From Virgisporangium aurantiacum (GTDB lineage: Bacteria; Actinomycetota; Actinomycetes; Mycobacteriales; Micromonosporaceae), in assembly GCF_016863635.1 (NCBI RefSeq), contig NZ_BOPG01000032.1, positions 124,001-188,000 of the forward strand: 64,000 nucleotides of DNA, given 5' to 3'. A program made the translations under genes and the position numbers. This document shows positions 8,970 to 17,089 of the stretch, piece after piece; the first letter of the stretch is position 1, and the number at the start of each line of letters is the position of its first letter. Below the pieces are notes generated by a model, which was not told where the DNA came from, made no database searches, and saw only the letters and a list, made by a program, of their open reading frames with translations.

Positions 8970-10517
8970 GTGAACGATCACATCCTGGAGATGCGCGGCA
9001 TCACGAAGACATTTCCGGGCGTCAATGCGCTGACGCGCGTGGATCTCACCGTCAACCGCGGTGAGATCCACGCGATCTGCGGCGAGAACGGCGCCGGGAA
9101 GTCGACGTTGATGAAGGTGCTGTCCGGCGTGTACCCGCACGGCTCGTACGACGGGGAGATCTCCTTCGACGGCGAGCCGTGCCGGTTCGCGGACATCCGC
9201 GACAGCGAGCACCGCGGCATCGTGATCATCCATCAGGAGCTCGCGCTGTGTCCGCAGCTGTCCATCGCCGAGAACATCTTCCTCGGCAACGAGCAGTCCA
9301 AGCGCGGCTTCATCGACTGGAACCACACCAACCACCAGGCCGGTGTGCTGCTGCGGCGGGTCGGGCTGCGGGAGAACCCCACCACGCCGATCTACGACAT
9401 CGGCGTCGGTAAGCAGCAGCTCGTCGAGATCGCCAAGGCGCTGTCGAAGCGGGTGCGGCTGCTGATCCTCGACGAGCCCACCGCGGCCCTCAACGACGAG
9501 GACTCGGCACACCTGCTCGACCTGATCCGCGGCCTCCGCGAAGACGGCATCACGTGCGTGATCATCTCGCACAAGCTCAACGAGGTGCTGGCGATCGCCG
9601 ACCGGATCAGCATCCTCCGCGACGGGCGCATGATCGAGACGCTGGACTCCGCCTCGGGCCCCGTCACCGAGGAGCGGATCATCTCCGGCATGGTCGGCCG
9701 CGACCTCGACCACCGCTTCCCGTCGCACGAGTCGCACATCGGCGAGGAGGCGCTGCGGATCGAGGACTGGACCGTGTACAGCCCCGCCCAGCGCGACCGC
9801 CGGGTGGTCTCGGGCGCCAACCTGACCCTGCGCCGCGGCGAGATCGTCGGGCTCGCCGGGCTGATGGGCGCCGGCCGCACCGAGCTCGCGATGAGCGTGT
9901 TCGGCCGTTCGTACGGCACCAACATCTCGGGAAAGATCTTCCGGGACGGGCGTGAGGTGCACATCCGTTCGGTCCGCGACGCCATCCGGCACGGGATCGC
10001 CTATGCGACCGAGGACCGCAAGCGCTACGGGCTCAACCTCATCGAGGACATCAAGCGCAACGTGTCGGCGGCCGGCCTCAGCCGTCTCGCCAGACACGGC
10101 TGGGTCAACGACAACGAGGAGTTCCGGGTCGCGACGGCGTTCCGGGAGAGCATGAACATCAAGGCACCCGACGTCCTCGCGGTCACCGGAAAGTTGAGCG
10201 GAGGCAACCAGCAGAAGGTCGTCCTCTCCAAATGGATCTTCACCGACCCGGACGTCCTGATCCTCGACGAGCCGACCCGGGGCATCGACGTCGGCGCCAA
10301 GTACGAGATCTACACGATCATCAACCGGCTCGCCGACGAGGGGAAGGCCGTGCTGGTCATCTCCTCGGAGCTGCCGGAACTGCTCGGGCTGTGCGATCGC
10401 ATCTACGCCCTGTCGGCCGGGCGGATCACCGGTGAGCTGGCGCGCGGCGACGCGACACAGGAACGGCTGATGCAGTTCATGACCCAGTTCGACTACAACC
10501 CTCAGAGGGTGGGATAA
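8970..10517 (+). CDS. gguA: Sugar ABC transporter ATPase with two ATP domains, GguA-like
   Basis: 515 residues from GTG 8970, five bases after the binding-protein stop. Two tandem ABC cassettes are visible. The first has Walker A GENGAGKS, Walker B LLILDEPTAAL and a degenerate signature (GVGKQQLVEIAKAL). The second has a degenerate Walker A (GLMGAGRTE), the signature SGGNQQKVVLSKW and Walker B VLILDEPTRGIDVGAK. This asymmetry is normal for the RbsA/XylG/GguA family. It energises uptake through the permease encoded next. Confidence 0.95.
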   Translation: MNDHILEMRGITKTFPGVNALTRVDLTVNRGEIHAICGENGAGKSTLMKVLSGVYPHGSYDGEISFDGEPCRFADIRDSEHRGIVIIHQELALCPQLSIAENIFLGNEQSKRGFIDWNHTNHQAGVLLRRVGLRENPTTPIYDIGVGKQQLVEIAKALSKRVRLLILDEPTAALNDEDSAHLLDLIRGLREDGITCVIISHKLNEVLAIADRISILRDGRMIETLDSASGPVTEERIISGMVGRDLDHRFPSHESHIGEEALRIEDWTVYSPAQRDRRVVSGANLTLRRGEIVGLAGLMGAGRTELAMSVFGRSYGTNISGKIFRDGREVHIRSVRDAIRHGIAYATEDRKRYGLNLIEDIKRNVSAAGLSRLARHGWVNDNEEFRVATAFRESMNIKAPDVLAVTGKLSGGNQQKVVLSKWIFTDPDVLILDEPTRGIDVGAKYEIYTIINRLADEGKAVLVISSELPELLGLCDRIYALSAGRITGELARGDATQERLMQFMTQFDYNPQRVG

Positions 10518-10520
10518 GGC

Positions 10521-11771
10521 ATGGCCGCACCGACCAACGCCGACGTCACCGTCAGCGCCGACGGCGTCAACCTGGGCAAGGCCGGCGGGCCGTCGACCCG
10601 GTTCTCGCTGAACCTGCGCCAGAGCGGCATCTTCGTGGCGTTCGCGCTGATCATCGTGCTGTTCACGGTGCTCACCGACGGTGCGTTGCTGCAGCCGCAG
10701 AACATCTCGAACATCGTGGTGCAGAACTCGTACATCCTGATCCTCGCGATCGGGATGATCCTGATCATCATCGCCGGGCACATCGACCTGTCGGTCGGCT
10801 CGGTGGTCGCGGTCACGGGTTCGGTCGCCGCGGTGCTGATGGTCCGCAACGACGTGCCGTGGCCGCTGGCGGTGCTGATCACCCTCGTCGTCGGTGGCCT
10901 CATCGGCGCCTGGCAGGGCTACTGGATCGCGTACTTCGGCATTCCGGCGTTCATCGTGACGCTCGCCGGCATGCTGCTGTTCCGGGCGCTGACCCTCACC
11001 GTGCTCGGCAACCAGGGCATCGGTCCGTTCCCGGACGAGGTCCGCACGCTGTCGAACGGGTTCACCGAGGCCTATCTCGGCAACATCGGGCTCGGCCCGC
11101 TCGGCGGCGCCGATCTCTTCAGCCTGATCGTCGGCGTGGTCGCGGTGGCCGGCATCGGGCTGACCCAGTGGCGGACCCGGGCCGCCCGGCTCGGCTACGA
11201 CCAGCCCGTCGACCCGATGCCGTTGTTCCTGGCGAAGATCGGCGTCGCGGCGTTGGTGGTGCTGTTCATCGTGGTGCAGCTGGCCCGGTTCCGGAACCTG
11301 CCCTGGGTGCTGGTCCTGCTCGCCGCGCTCACCATCGGGTACTCGCTGCTGACCAGCCGCACGGTGTTCGGCCGCCAGATCTACGCGGTCGGCGGCAACC
11401 TGCAGGCGGCGACGCTGTCCGGCGTCAAGGTCAAGTCGGTGGTCTTCTGGATCTTCGTGAACATGGGTGTGCTGGCGGCACTGGCCGGCATCATCTTCGC
11501 CGGCCGGCTCAACCAGGCCGGTCCCACGGCCGGCAACGCCTTCGAACTCGACGCGATCGCGGCGGCGTTCATCGGCGGCGCGGCCGTGCAGGGCGGCGTC
11601 GGCCGGGTGGTCGGCGCGCTGACCGGCGGCCTGATCATGGGTGTGATCAACAACGGCATGTCGCTGCTGGGCGCCCCGTCCGAGCGGGTGATGCTGGTCA
11701 AGGGCCTGGTGCTGCTGGCCGCGGTGGCGTTCGACGTGTGGACCAAGCGGCGGGCCGGCGTCTCCCGGTAG
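10521..11771 (+). CDS. gguB: Sugar ABC transporter permease, GguB-like
   Basis: 416 residues with roughly ten membrane segments of the RbsC/XylH/GguB type: the GHIDLSVGSVVAVTG loop, GIPAFIVTLAGML, SRTVFGRQIYAVGGN (the ATPase-contact EAA-like loop) and FELDAIAAAFIGGAAVQGGV. Length and the long cytoplasmic insertion (about 205-240) fit GguB/XylH rather than RbsC. ATG 10521 is 3 nt after the ATPase stop. It is the last gene of the operon and is followed by a strong terminator. Confidence 0.94.
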   Translation: MAAPTNADVTVSADGVNLGKAGGPSTRFSLNLRQSGIFVAFALIIVLFTVLTDGALLQPQNISNIVVQNSYILILAIGMILIIIAGHIDLSVGSVVAVTGSVAAVLMVRNDVPWPLAVLITLVVGGLIGAWQGYWIAYFGIPAFIVTLAGMLLFRALTLTVLGNQGIGPFPDEVRTLSNGFTEAYLGNIGLGPLGGADLFSLIVGVVAVAGIGLTQWRTRAARLGYDQPVDPMPLFLAKIGVAALVVLFIVVQLARFRNLPWVLVLLAALTIGYSLLTSRTVFGRQIYAVGGNLQAATLSGVKVKSVVFWIFVNMGVLAALAGIIFAGRLNQAGPTAGNAFELDAIAAAFIGGAAVQGGVGRVVGALTGGLIMGVINNGMSLLGAPSERVMLVKGLVLLAAVAFDVWTKRRAGVSR

Positions 11772-11781
11772 GCAGGGGCGT

Positions 11782-11813
11782 GCGGCGACCGTCGGATCCC
11801 CGACGGTCGCCGC
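11782..11813. terminator. Terminator after the sugar ABC operon
   Basis: A 14-bp perfect stem (GCGGCGACCGTCGG and its complement) with a 4-nt loop, followed by CCCTTCCTTTC. It sits between two convergent genes and can serve both. Confidence 0.85.
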
Positions 11814-11822
11814 CCCTTCCTT

Positions 11823-12797
11823 TCAGCCGTACCGTTCGCTGACGCCGACGATGCGGAACGGCGGTCCGACGAGGGCCGGCTGCCCGTTCTCGCCGACGAC
11901 GGTGGCCTGGCGGATCACCCGCTCCCCGCGCATGAACCAGATCCGCGTCTCGCCCGTCTGGTCGTGGTGCCAGACGATGTCGGCGTAGCCGTCGGAATTC
12001 ATGTCACCGACGCCGACGATGCGGAACGGCGGCCCGACGAAGGCCGGCTGGCCGTTCTCGCCGAGGACGGTCGCCTGCCGGTAGATCCGGTCGATGTTCA
12101 TGATCCAGATCCGCGTCTCGCCGGTCTGGTCGTGGTGCCACACGATGTCACCCGGGCCGTCACCGTTCACGTCGCTGATCCCGACGATCCGGAACGGCGG
12201 CCCGACGAGCGCGGGCAGGCCGTTCTCGCCGAGGACGGTGGCCTGCGAGAGGATCTTCTCCCGGCCCATGAACCAGATCCGCGTCTCGCCGGTCTGGTCG
12301 TTGTACCAGATGATGTCGTCGTAGCTGAAGTAGTCCATCTCGCTGATGCCGACGATCCGGAACGGCGGCCCGACGAGCGCCGGTGCGCCGTTCTGGTCGA
12401 CCACCGTGGCCTGGCGGACGATCCGGTTCTCCTTCATGAACCAGATCCGGGTCTCTCCCGTCTGGTCGTGGTGCCAGACGATGTCCGGATGGCCGTCCTC
12501 GTCCTTGTCGCTGATGCCGACGATCCGGAACGGCGGCCCGACCAGGGCCGGCACGCCGTTGGCGTCGACCACGGTCGACCGGCGGACCAGCCGGTGTTCG
12601 TTCATGAACCAGATCTGGGTCTCGCCGGTCTGGTCGTTGTACCAGACGAGGTCGGCGAAGCCGGCGACGCGCGCGGTCACGCCCGCGGCGACGACCGGAC
12701 CGGCCCGCGCGGTCGGCGCGACGGCGACCGCGCCGACCAGTCCGACAGCCATGAGAATCGCGGTGCCGATCCGCCGTTGGCGCAGCATTCCGCTCAT
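11823..12797 (-). CDS. Secreted FG-GAP/VCBS-like repeat protein
   Basis: 324 residues from ATG 12797, preceded by GAGGGGAA; the open frame extends upstream without a ribosome site. A signal peptide (about 1-32) is followed by five tandem 56-residue repeats. Each repeat contains (D)IVWHHDQTGETRIWFM, then RQATV, PALVGPPFRIVGI and an acidic DxNxDG-type loop (DKDEDGHPD, DVNGDGPGD, DMNSDGYAD), which suggests calcium-binding beta-propeller blades of FG-GAP/VCBS type. Five visible blades are fewer than a closed seven-blade propeller. No enzyme motif is present; a surface-binding role is plausible. The gene is divergent from the HxlR-oxidase fusion. Confidence 0.82.
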   Translation of the reverse strand: MSGMLRQRRIGTAILMAVGLVGAVAVAPTARAGPVVAAGVTARVAGFADLVWYNDQTGETQIWFMNEHRLVRRSTVVDANGVPALVGPPFRIVGISDKDEDGHPDIVWHHDQTGETRIWFMKENRIVRQATVVDQNGAPALVGPPFRIVGISEMDYFSYDDIIWYNDQTGETRIWFMGREKILSQATVLGENGLPALVGPPFRIVGISDVNGDGPGDIVWHHDQTGETRIWIMNIDRIYRQATVLGENGQPAFVGPPFRIVGVGDMNSDGYADIVWHHDQTGETRIWFMRGERVIRQATVVGENGQPALVGPPFRIVGVSERYG

Positions 12798-12875
12798 GTG
12801 CGTTCCCCTCTCGTGATTGCCCGATGGAAGGCGCGGCCATCGTCGGGCGGGGTCGCGCGCGGCGGATAGTGCCCG

Positions 12876-12898
12876 TTGTGAACCGGGCCGGTTCACAA
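12876..12898. promoter_or_regulatory. 23-bp perfect palindrome, probable HxlR operator
   Basis: TTGTGAACCGG, one central G, then CCGGTTCACAA form an uninterrupted 23-nt palindrome. It lies 41 bp before the HxlR-oxidase start and 78 bp before the divergent repeat-protein start. HxlR dimers bind palindromes, so autoregulation is the simplest reading. Confidence 0.65.
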
Positions 12899-12939
12899 TC
12901 TGTACTTGCGGCCGCATCGCCGACGGTCAGACTGCGTTC

Positions 12940-15024
12940 ATGCGCAACTACGGCCAGTTCTGCCCGATCGCGCGCGGCTCCGGGATCCTCGCGGAGCGAT
13001 GGACGCCGATCATCATGCGCAACGTGCTGCTCGGCTGCCGCTCGTTCACCGAGATCGCGGCCGGGGCGCCGGGCCTGTCGCGGGCGCTGCTCACCAGGCG
13101 GCTGCACGAGTTGGCGCGCTCGGGACTGCTCGCTGTCACGCCCAAACCGGGCGGGCGGGGCTCCCGGTACGAGCCGACCCGGGCCGGCCGGGACCTGTGG
13201 CCGGTGCTGCAGGCGATGGGTGCCTGGGCGGAGCAGTGGATGGAGGTCACCGCCGAGGAGGCGGATCCCGATGTGGTGCTGTGGTCGTGGTGCCAGGTGT
13301 ACCTGCGGCGCGACCAGCTGCCGGAACGGCGCGTGGTGGTCCGGTTCGACCTGCCCGAGGACGGCCGGATGCGGAAGCTCTGGCTGCTGATCGAGCGGCG
13401 GGACGGCGAGATCTGCACGTTCGACCCGGGGTTCGGCGAGGACCTCGTGGTCCGGGTGCGTGACGTGCTGGCGTTCGCCCGCTGGCACCTCGGGCTGCTC
13501 GACTGGGCCGCGGCGCTGCGGGGCGGCGCGATCGAGGTCGACGGGTCCCGCGCCGTGAGCCGGGCGCTACCGACCTGGAACGACGCGCCCCGCGTCAACG
13601 TCCGCCGCCGCGCCGAGAACCAGCGCACGCCGGGCACCCGGCCGCCGCCGTTCCCGACCGCTCCCGGTGATGCGGACGACCTCCTCGTCACGCCCGACGA
13701 CGCGGGCTACGACGCGGCCCGCGCGGTGTGGAACGGCGCGATCGACCACCGGCCGCGGGTCATCGTCCGGTGCCGGTCGGTCGACGACGTGGTGGCGGCG
13801 GTGCGGTCGGGCCGCGACCGGGGCCTGCCGGTCAGCGTGCGCGGCGGCGGCCACGGCGTGGCCGGCACGGCGGTGTGTGACGGCGGGCTGGTCGTCGACC
13901 TGGGACCGATGAGAACGGTCCAGGTCGATCCGGTGCGGCGGACCGCCACCGCGCAGGCGGGCGTGCGGTGGGCGCAACTGGACGCCAGCACGCAGTCGGT
14001 CGGGCTCGCCACCACCGGCGGCATCGTCTCCCACACCGGAATCTCCGGGTTGACGCTCGGCGGCGGCATGGGGTGGCTGATGCGCCGCCACGGCCTGGCC
14101 GTCGACAACCTGCTCGCCGCCGAGGTGGTCACCGCCGACGGCGACCTCGTCGTCGCGAGCGGGCACGAGCATCCGGACCTGTTCTGGGGACTGCGCGGTG
14201 GCGGGGCCGGGCTCGGCGTGGTCACCGCGTTCACCTACCGGCTGCATCCGGTGGGTCCGGACGTGCTGGCCGGGCCCGTCCTGTGGGCGCTCGACGACGC
14301 GCCGGAGGTGCTGCGCGCCTACCGCGAACTGACCGCCGCCGCGCCCGACGAGGTGGCCACGATCGTCACCCTGCGCCGGGTGCCCGATCTGCCGTTCCTG
14401 CCGAGGGAACTGCACGGCCGGCCGGTCTGCCAGATCGGCATGCTGGCACTCGGCGAGCCGGAGACGGCACAGGACCTGCTCGCGCCGCTGCGTGGCATCG
14501 GCCGGCCGCTGCTCGACCTGGTCCGGCTCCGGCCGTACGTGGACCTGCAGTCGATGGCCGACGCGACCGTGCCGGCCGGCTGGCACTACTACTGGAAGTC
14601 CACGGGACTCCGCGAGCTCTCCGACGCCGCGATCGACACGATGGTCGACCAGGCCCGGCGGGCCGACTCGACCCGCAGCTACGCGATCCTGTTCCAGCTC
14701 GGCGGCGCGGTCGCCCGGCCGGAGCCGGGTGCGACCGCGTACTCGCGGCGCGACGTGCCGTTCGAGCTGAACGTCAACGGGGTCTGGCTGCCGCACGAAC
14801 CGGTCGGCCCGCACGAGACCGAGTGGGCCCGGGAGTTCGTCGCCGCGCTCACCCCGCACGGCGCCGGCGTCTACCTCAACTTCCTCGACCGCGACGACTA
14901 CCGCGACGGCCGGGCCCGGTCGGCGTTCGAGGCCACCGCCTACCGGCGGCTCACCGAGCTCAGGCGTCGATACGACCCGGACGGCCTGTTCGCCGATCCC
15001 GCGACGTCCGCGCGGACGGGTTGA
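12940..15024 (+). CDS. HxlR regulator fused to a BBE-type FAD-linked oxidase
   Basis: 694 residues from ATG 12940. Residues 1-105 are an HxlR winged helix (YGQFCPIARGSGILAERWTP; PGLSRALLTRRLHELARSGL). Residues about 110-215 match the SCP2-like domain that often follows HxlR domains in actinobacteria. After a Pro/Arg-rich linker, residues about 235-690 are a complete berberine-bridge/FAD_binding_4 oxidase. RGGGHGVAG carries the histidine for covalent FAD, SGLTLGGGMGWLMRRHGLAV is the FAD-binding stretch, and the C-terminal BBE segment is YLNFLDRDDYRDG...RRYDPDGLFADP. The second cysteinyl-FAD site of bicovalent members seems absent. No stop, frameshift or internal start with a good ribosome site separates the halves. 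Substrate unknown. Confidence 0.85.
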   Translation: MRNYGQFCPIARGSGILAERWTPIIMRNVLLGCRSFTEIAAGAPGLSRALLTRRLHELARSGLLAVTPKPGGRGSRYEPTRAGRDLWPVLQAMGAWAEQWMEVTAEEADPDVVLWSWCQVYLRRDQLPERRVVVRFDLPEDGRMRKLWLLIERRDGEICTFDPGFGEDLVVRVRDVLAFARWHLGLLDWAAALRGGAIEVDGSRAVSRALPTWNDAPRVNVRRRAENQRTPGTRPPPFPTAPGDADDLLVTPDDAGYDAARAVWNGAIDHRPRVIVRCRSVDDVVAAVRSGRDRGLPVSVRGGGHGVAGTAVCDGGLVVDLGPMRTVQVDPVRRTATAQAGVRWAQLDASTQSVGLATTGGIVSHTGISGLTLGGGMGWLMRRHGLAVDNLLAAEVVTADGDLVVASGHEHPDLFWGLRGGGAGLGVVTAFTYRLHPVGPDVLAGPVLWALDDAPEVLRAYRELTAAAPDEVATIVTLRRVPDLPFLPRELHGRPVCQIGMLALGEPETAQDLLAPLRGIGRPLLDLVRLRPYVDLQSMADATVPAGWHYYWKSTGLRELSDAAIDTMVDQARRADSTRSYAILFQLGGAVARPEPGATAYSRRDVPFELNVNGVWLPHEPVGPHETEWAREFVAALTPHGAGVYLNFLDRDDYRDGRARSAFEATAYRRLTELRRRYDPDGLFADPATSARTG

Positions 15025-15085
15025 CCAACGGGATTCAGGGTCATCTATTCTGGTCGATGCAACGGGGGATCTTCGAACGGGGACG

Positions 15086-17089
15086 ATGATGCGCGGGAAG
15101 ATGGCATGTCTGGTGGTGTCGGCGTTACTGGTGACGACACTCGGTGTCGGCGCGGGTCCGGCGCACGCGTCGGGCAACACGTGGTACGACCGCTACGCGG
15201 CGATGGACGCCGCGCTCGGCGACAGCGTCTCGGCCAACAGCGCCACGCTCGCCTGGAGCGAGAGCTACCGGCTCCGGAGCTACCTCGACGTGTACCGGCT
15301 GACCCGCGACACCGCCTGGCTCGACCGGCTGGTCGGCCGCGTCGACGCGGTCGTCGCCGGCGCCGACGACATCGACAACGACGGGTTCCTCGGCTGGTCC
15401 ACGTCGCGGTACTCGCCGCCGGAGCTGGCGAACACCGGCTTCGAGACGGCCACCTCCGGTGACTCGACGATGGCGGCCAACTGGGTGCGCTGGCAGACGA
15501 CCAGCGCGAACGCGCACCGGACCACCGACCACGCGGCCGGCTCGTACGCCATCCAGATCGACTCCGACGGGCAGCTGTGGCGCAAGGTCTACCAGCGGCT
15601 GGGCGCGTACGAACCGAACACGGTCTACGACCTGCGTTTCAGCGCGAAGACCAACGGCTCGGACGCGCGCGGCCGGATCTACGTCATCGACCAGACGGCC
15701 GACGTGATCCTGTGCTCGGCCACCGTCACGAACACCGCGTGGGCGGCGTCCACTGTGGAGTGTCGCAGCCCCGCCGCGGCCGGGCACACGCTGGAGGTGT
15801 GGCTGGGACACGACAACTACCGGGTCGCCGGGGGCCGGGCCTACTTCGACGACGTGAGCATCAGCGCCCGCGTGCCGTACATGGTGCACGACGGGATGGT
15901 CGGCTCGACGATCGCGCAGTTCGTCCGGCTGGCGCAGCGCACGCCCTCGTTGCCGGACCGGTACCGCGAGAAGGCGGCGGCGTACCGGGCGTTCCTGGAG
16001 ACCGAGATCGTGCCGCGGTGGGAGTCCAGCGCGTACCTCGGAAACTCGTGGGTCTCCTCGGCCGGCACGTACCGGCAACCGCCCAACGTGGACACGTTCG
16101 CACACACCCGGCCGTCGCCGGACCACCTGCCCTTCAACCAGTCGCTGGCGTACGCCCAGATGCTGCTGGCGCTGTACCAGGTGAACGGCAACGCCACGTA
16201 TCTCGCCCGGGCCCGGGGCGTCGCCACGTACTTCAGGAACGCGTTGACGCTCACCGGTGACCGCTACGTCTGGCACTACGCCCCGTACAGCAGCGGGATC
16301 GAGGACACCTCGCACGCGAACATCGACGTCGGCGCGGCCCGCGAGTTCTACGAGGCCGGTCAGGTGTTCACGGCGACGGACATGCAGCGCTTCACCAACT
16401 CGCTGACGAAGGCGATGTGGAACGGCTCGCTGACGGCCCCCGTGGTGCGCCGGAACGTCGACGGCACCGGCGACGACTCGTACAGCATCTACCTCGTCGA
16501 GTGGGCCGAGTACGCGCAGTGGGCGAAGGACATCCTCCCGATCGTCGCCGAGCAGTACCGGAATCAGACCGGCAACAGCCCGTACACGATGCTGGCGCTG
16601 TCGCGCATCATGAAGTGGGACCGGTCCAAGGTCGTCAACCAGGGCTTCGAACTGGCGACGAGCTTCGACGCCACCCAGCCCGCGCAGTGGAACCGGATCG
16701 GCTCCACCGCCAGCACCGCGTTCCGCGACTCGGCCAACGCCTTCGAGGGCACGTACGGGCTGACGATCCGCTCGGTGGCCGGCGCCGCGCAACAGGTCAA
16801 CCAGACGTGGGAGGGCTGGCGGCCGGCCAGCCGGTACACGCTGACCTTCACCGGCAAGGCCACCGGCGCCGCCGGCGGCCGGGTGCGCGTCGTCGACGAG
16901 ACCACCGGGGCGACGCTGGCCGACGTGACGTTCACCGACATCGACTGGACCACGACGTCCGTCGAACTGACCTCGCCCGCGGCGAGCGGCGACGTGGCCC
17001 GCGTCTACATCGGCAACGCCGACCCCGCCGCCGCCGGCACCGCACACGTCGACGCGATCAGCCTGCGGGTCAGCGGCGACGCGTGGTGA
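15086..17089 (+). CDS. Secreted carbohydrate-active protein with two CBM-like modules
   Basis: 667 residues. The signal peptide (1-28) ends AHA. A helical repeat fold begins at about 30 (WYDRYAAMDAALGD; SYLDVYRLTRDTAWLDRLV) and resumes from about 260 to 510 (FNQSLAYAQMLLALYQVNG; HANIDVGAAREFYEAGQVF). That pattern resembles an (alpha/alpha)-toroid lyase, epimerase or glycosidase such as the glucuronyl-epimerase-like group. Interrupting it at about 115-255 is a CBM_4_9-like beta-sandwich (ANTGFETA... and YFDDVSI). A second copy (about 515-665; VNQGFELA... and HVDAISL) ends the protein. Its 3' end overlaps the convergent FAD gene by 20 nt. Catalytic activity cannot be assigned. Confidence 0.75.
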   Translation: MMRGKMACLVVSALLVTTLGVGAGPAHASGNTWYDRYAAMDAALGDSVSANSATLAWSESYRLRSYLDVYRLTRDTAWLDRLVGRVDAVVAGADDIDNDGFLGWSTSRYSPPELANTGFETATSGDSTMAANWVRWQTTSANAHRTTDHAAGSYAIQIDSDGQLWRKVYQRLGAYEPNTVYDLRFSAKTNGSDARGRIYVIDQTADVILCSATVTNTAWAASTVECRSPAAAGHTLEVWLGHDNYRVAGGRAYFDDVSISARVPYMVHDGMVGSTIAQFVRLAQRTPSLPDRYREKAAAYRAFLETEIVPRWESSAYLGNSWVSSAGTYRQPPNVDTFAHTRPSPDHLPFNQSLAYAQMLLALYQVNGNATYLARARGVATYFRNALTLTGDRYVWHYAPYSSGIEDTSHANIDVGAAREFYEAGQVFTATDMQRFTNSLTKAMWNGSLTAPVVRRNVDGTGDDSYSIYLVEWAEYAQWAKDILPIVAEQYRNQTGNSPYTMLALSRIMKWDRSKVVNQGFELATSFDATQPAQWNRIGSTASTAFRDSANAFEGTYGLTIRSVAGAAQQVNQTWEGWRPASRYTLTFTGKATGAAGGRVRVVDETTGATLADVTFTDIDWTTTSVELTSPAASGDVARVYIGNADPAAAGTAHVDAISLRVSGDAW

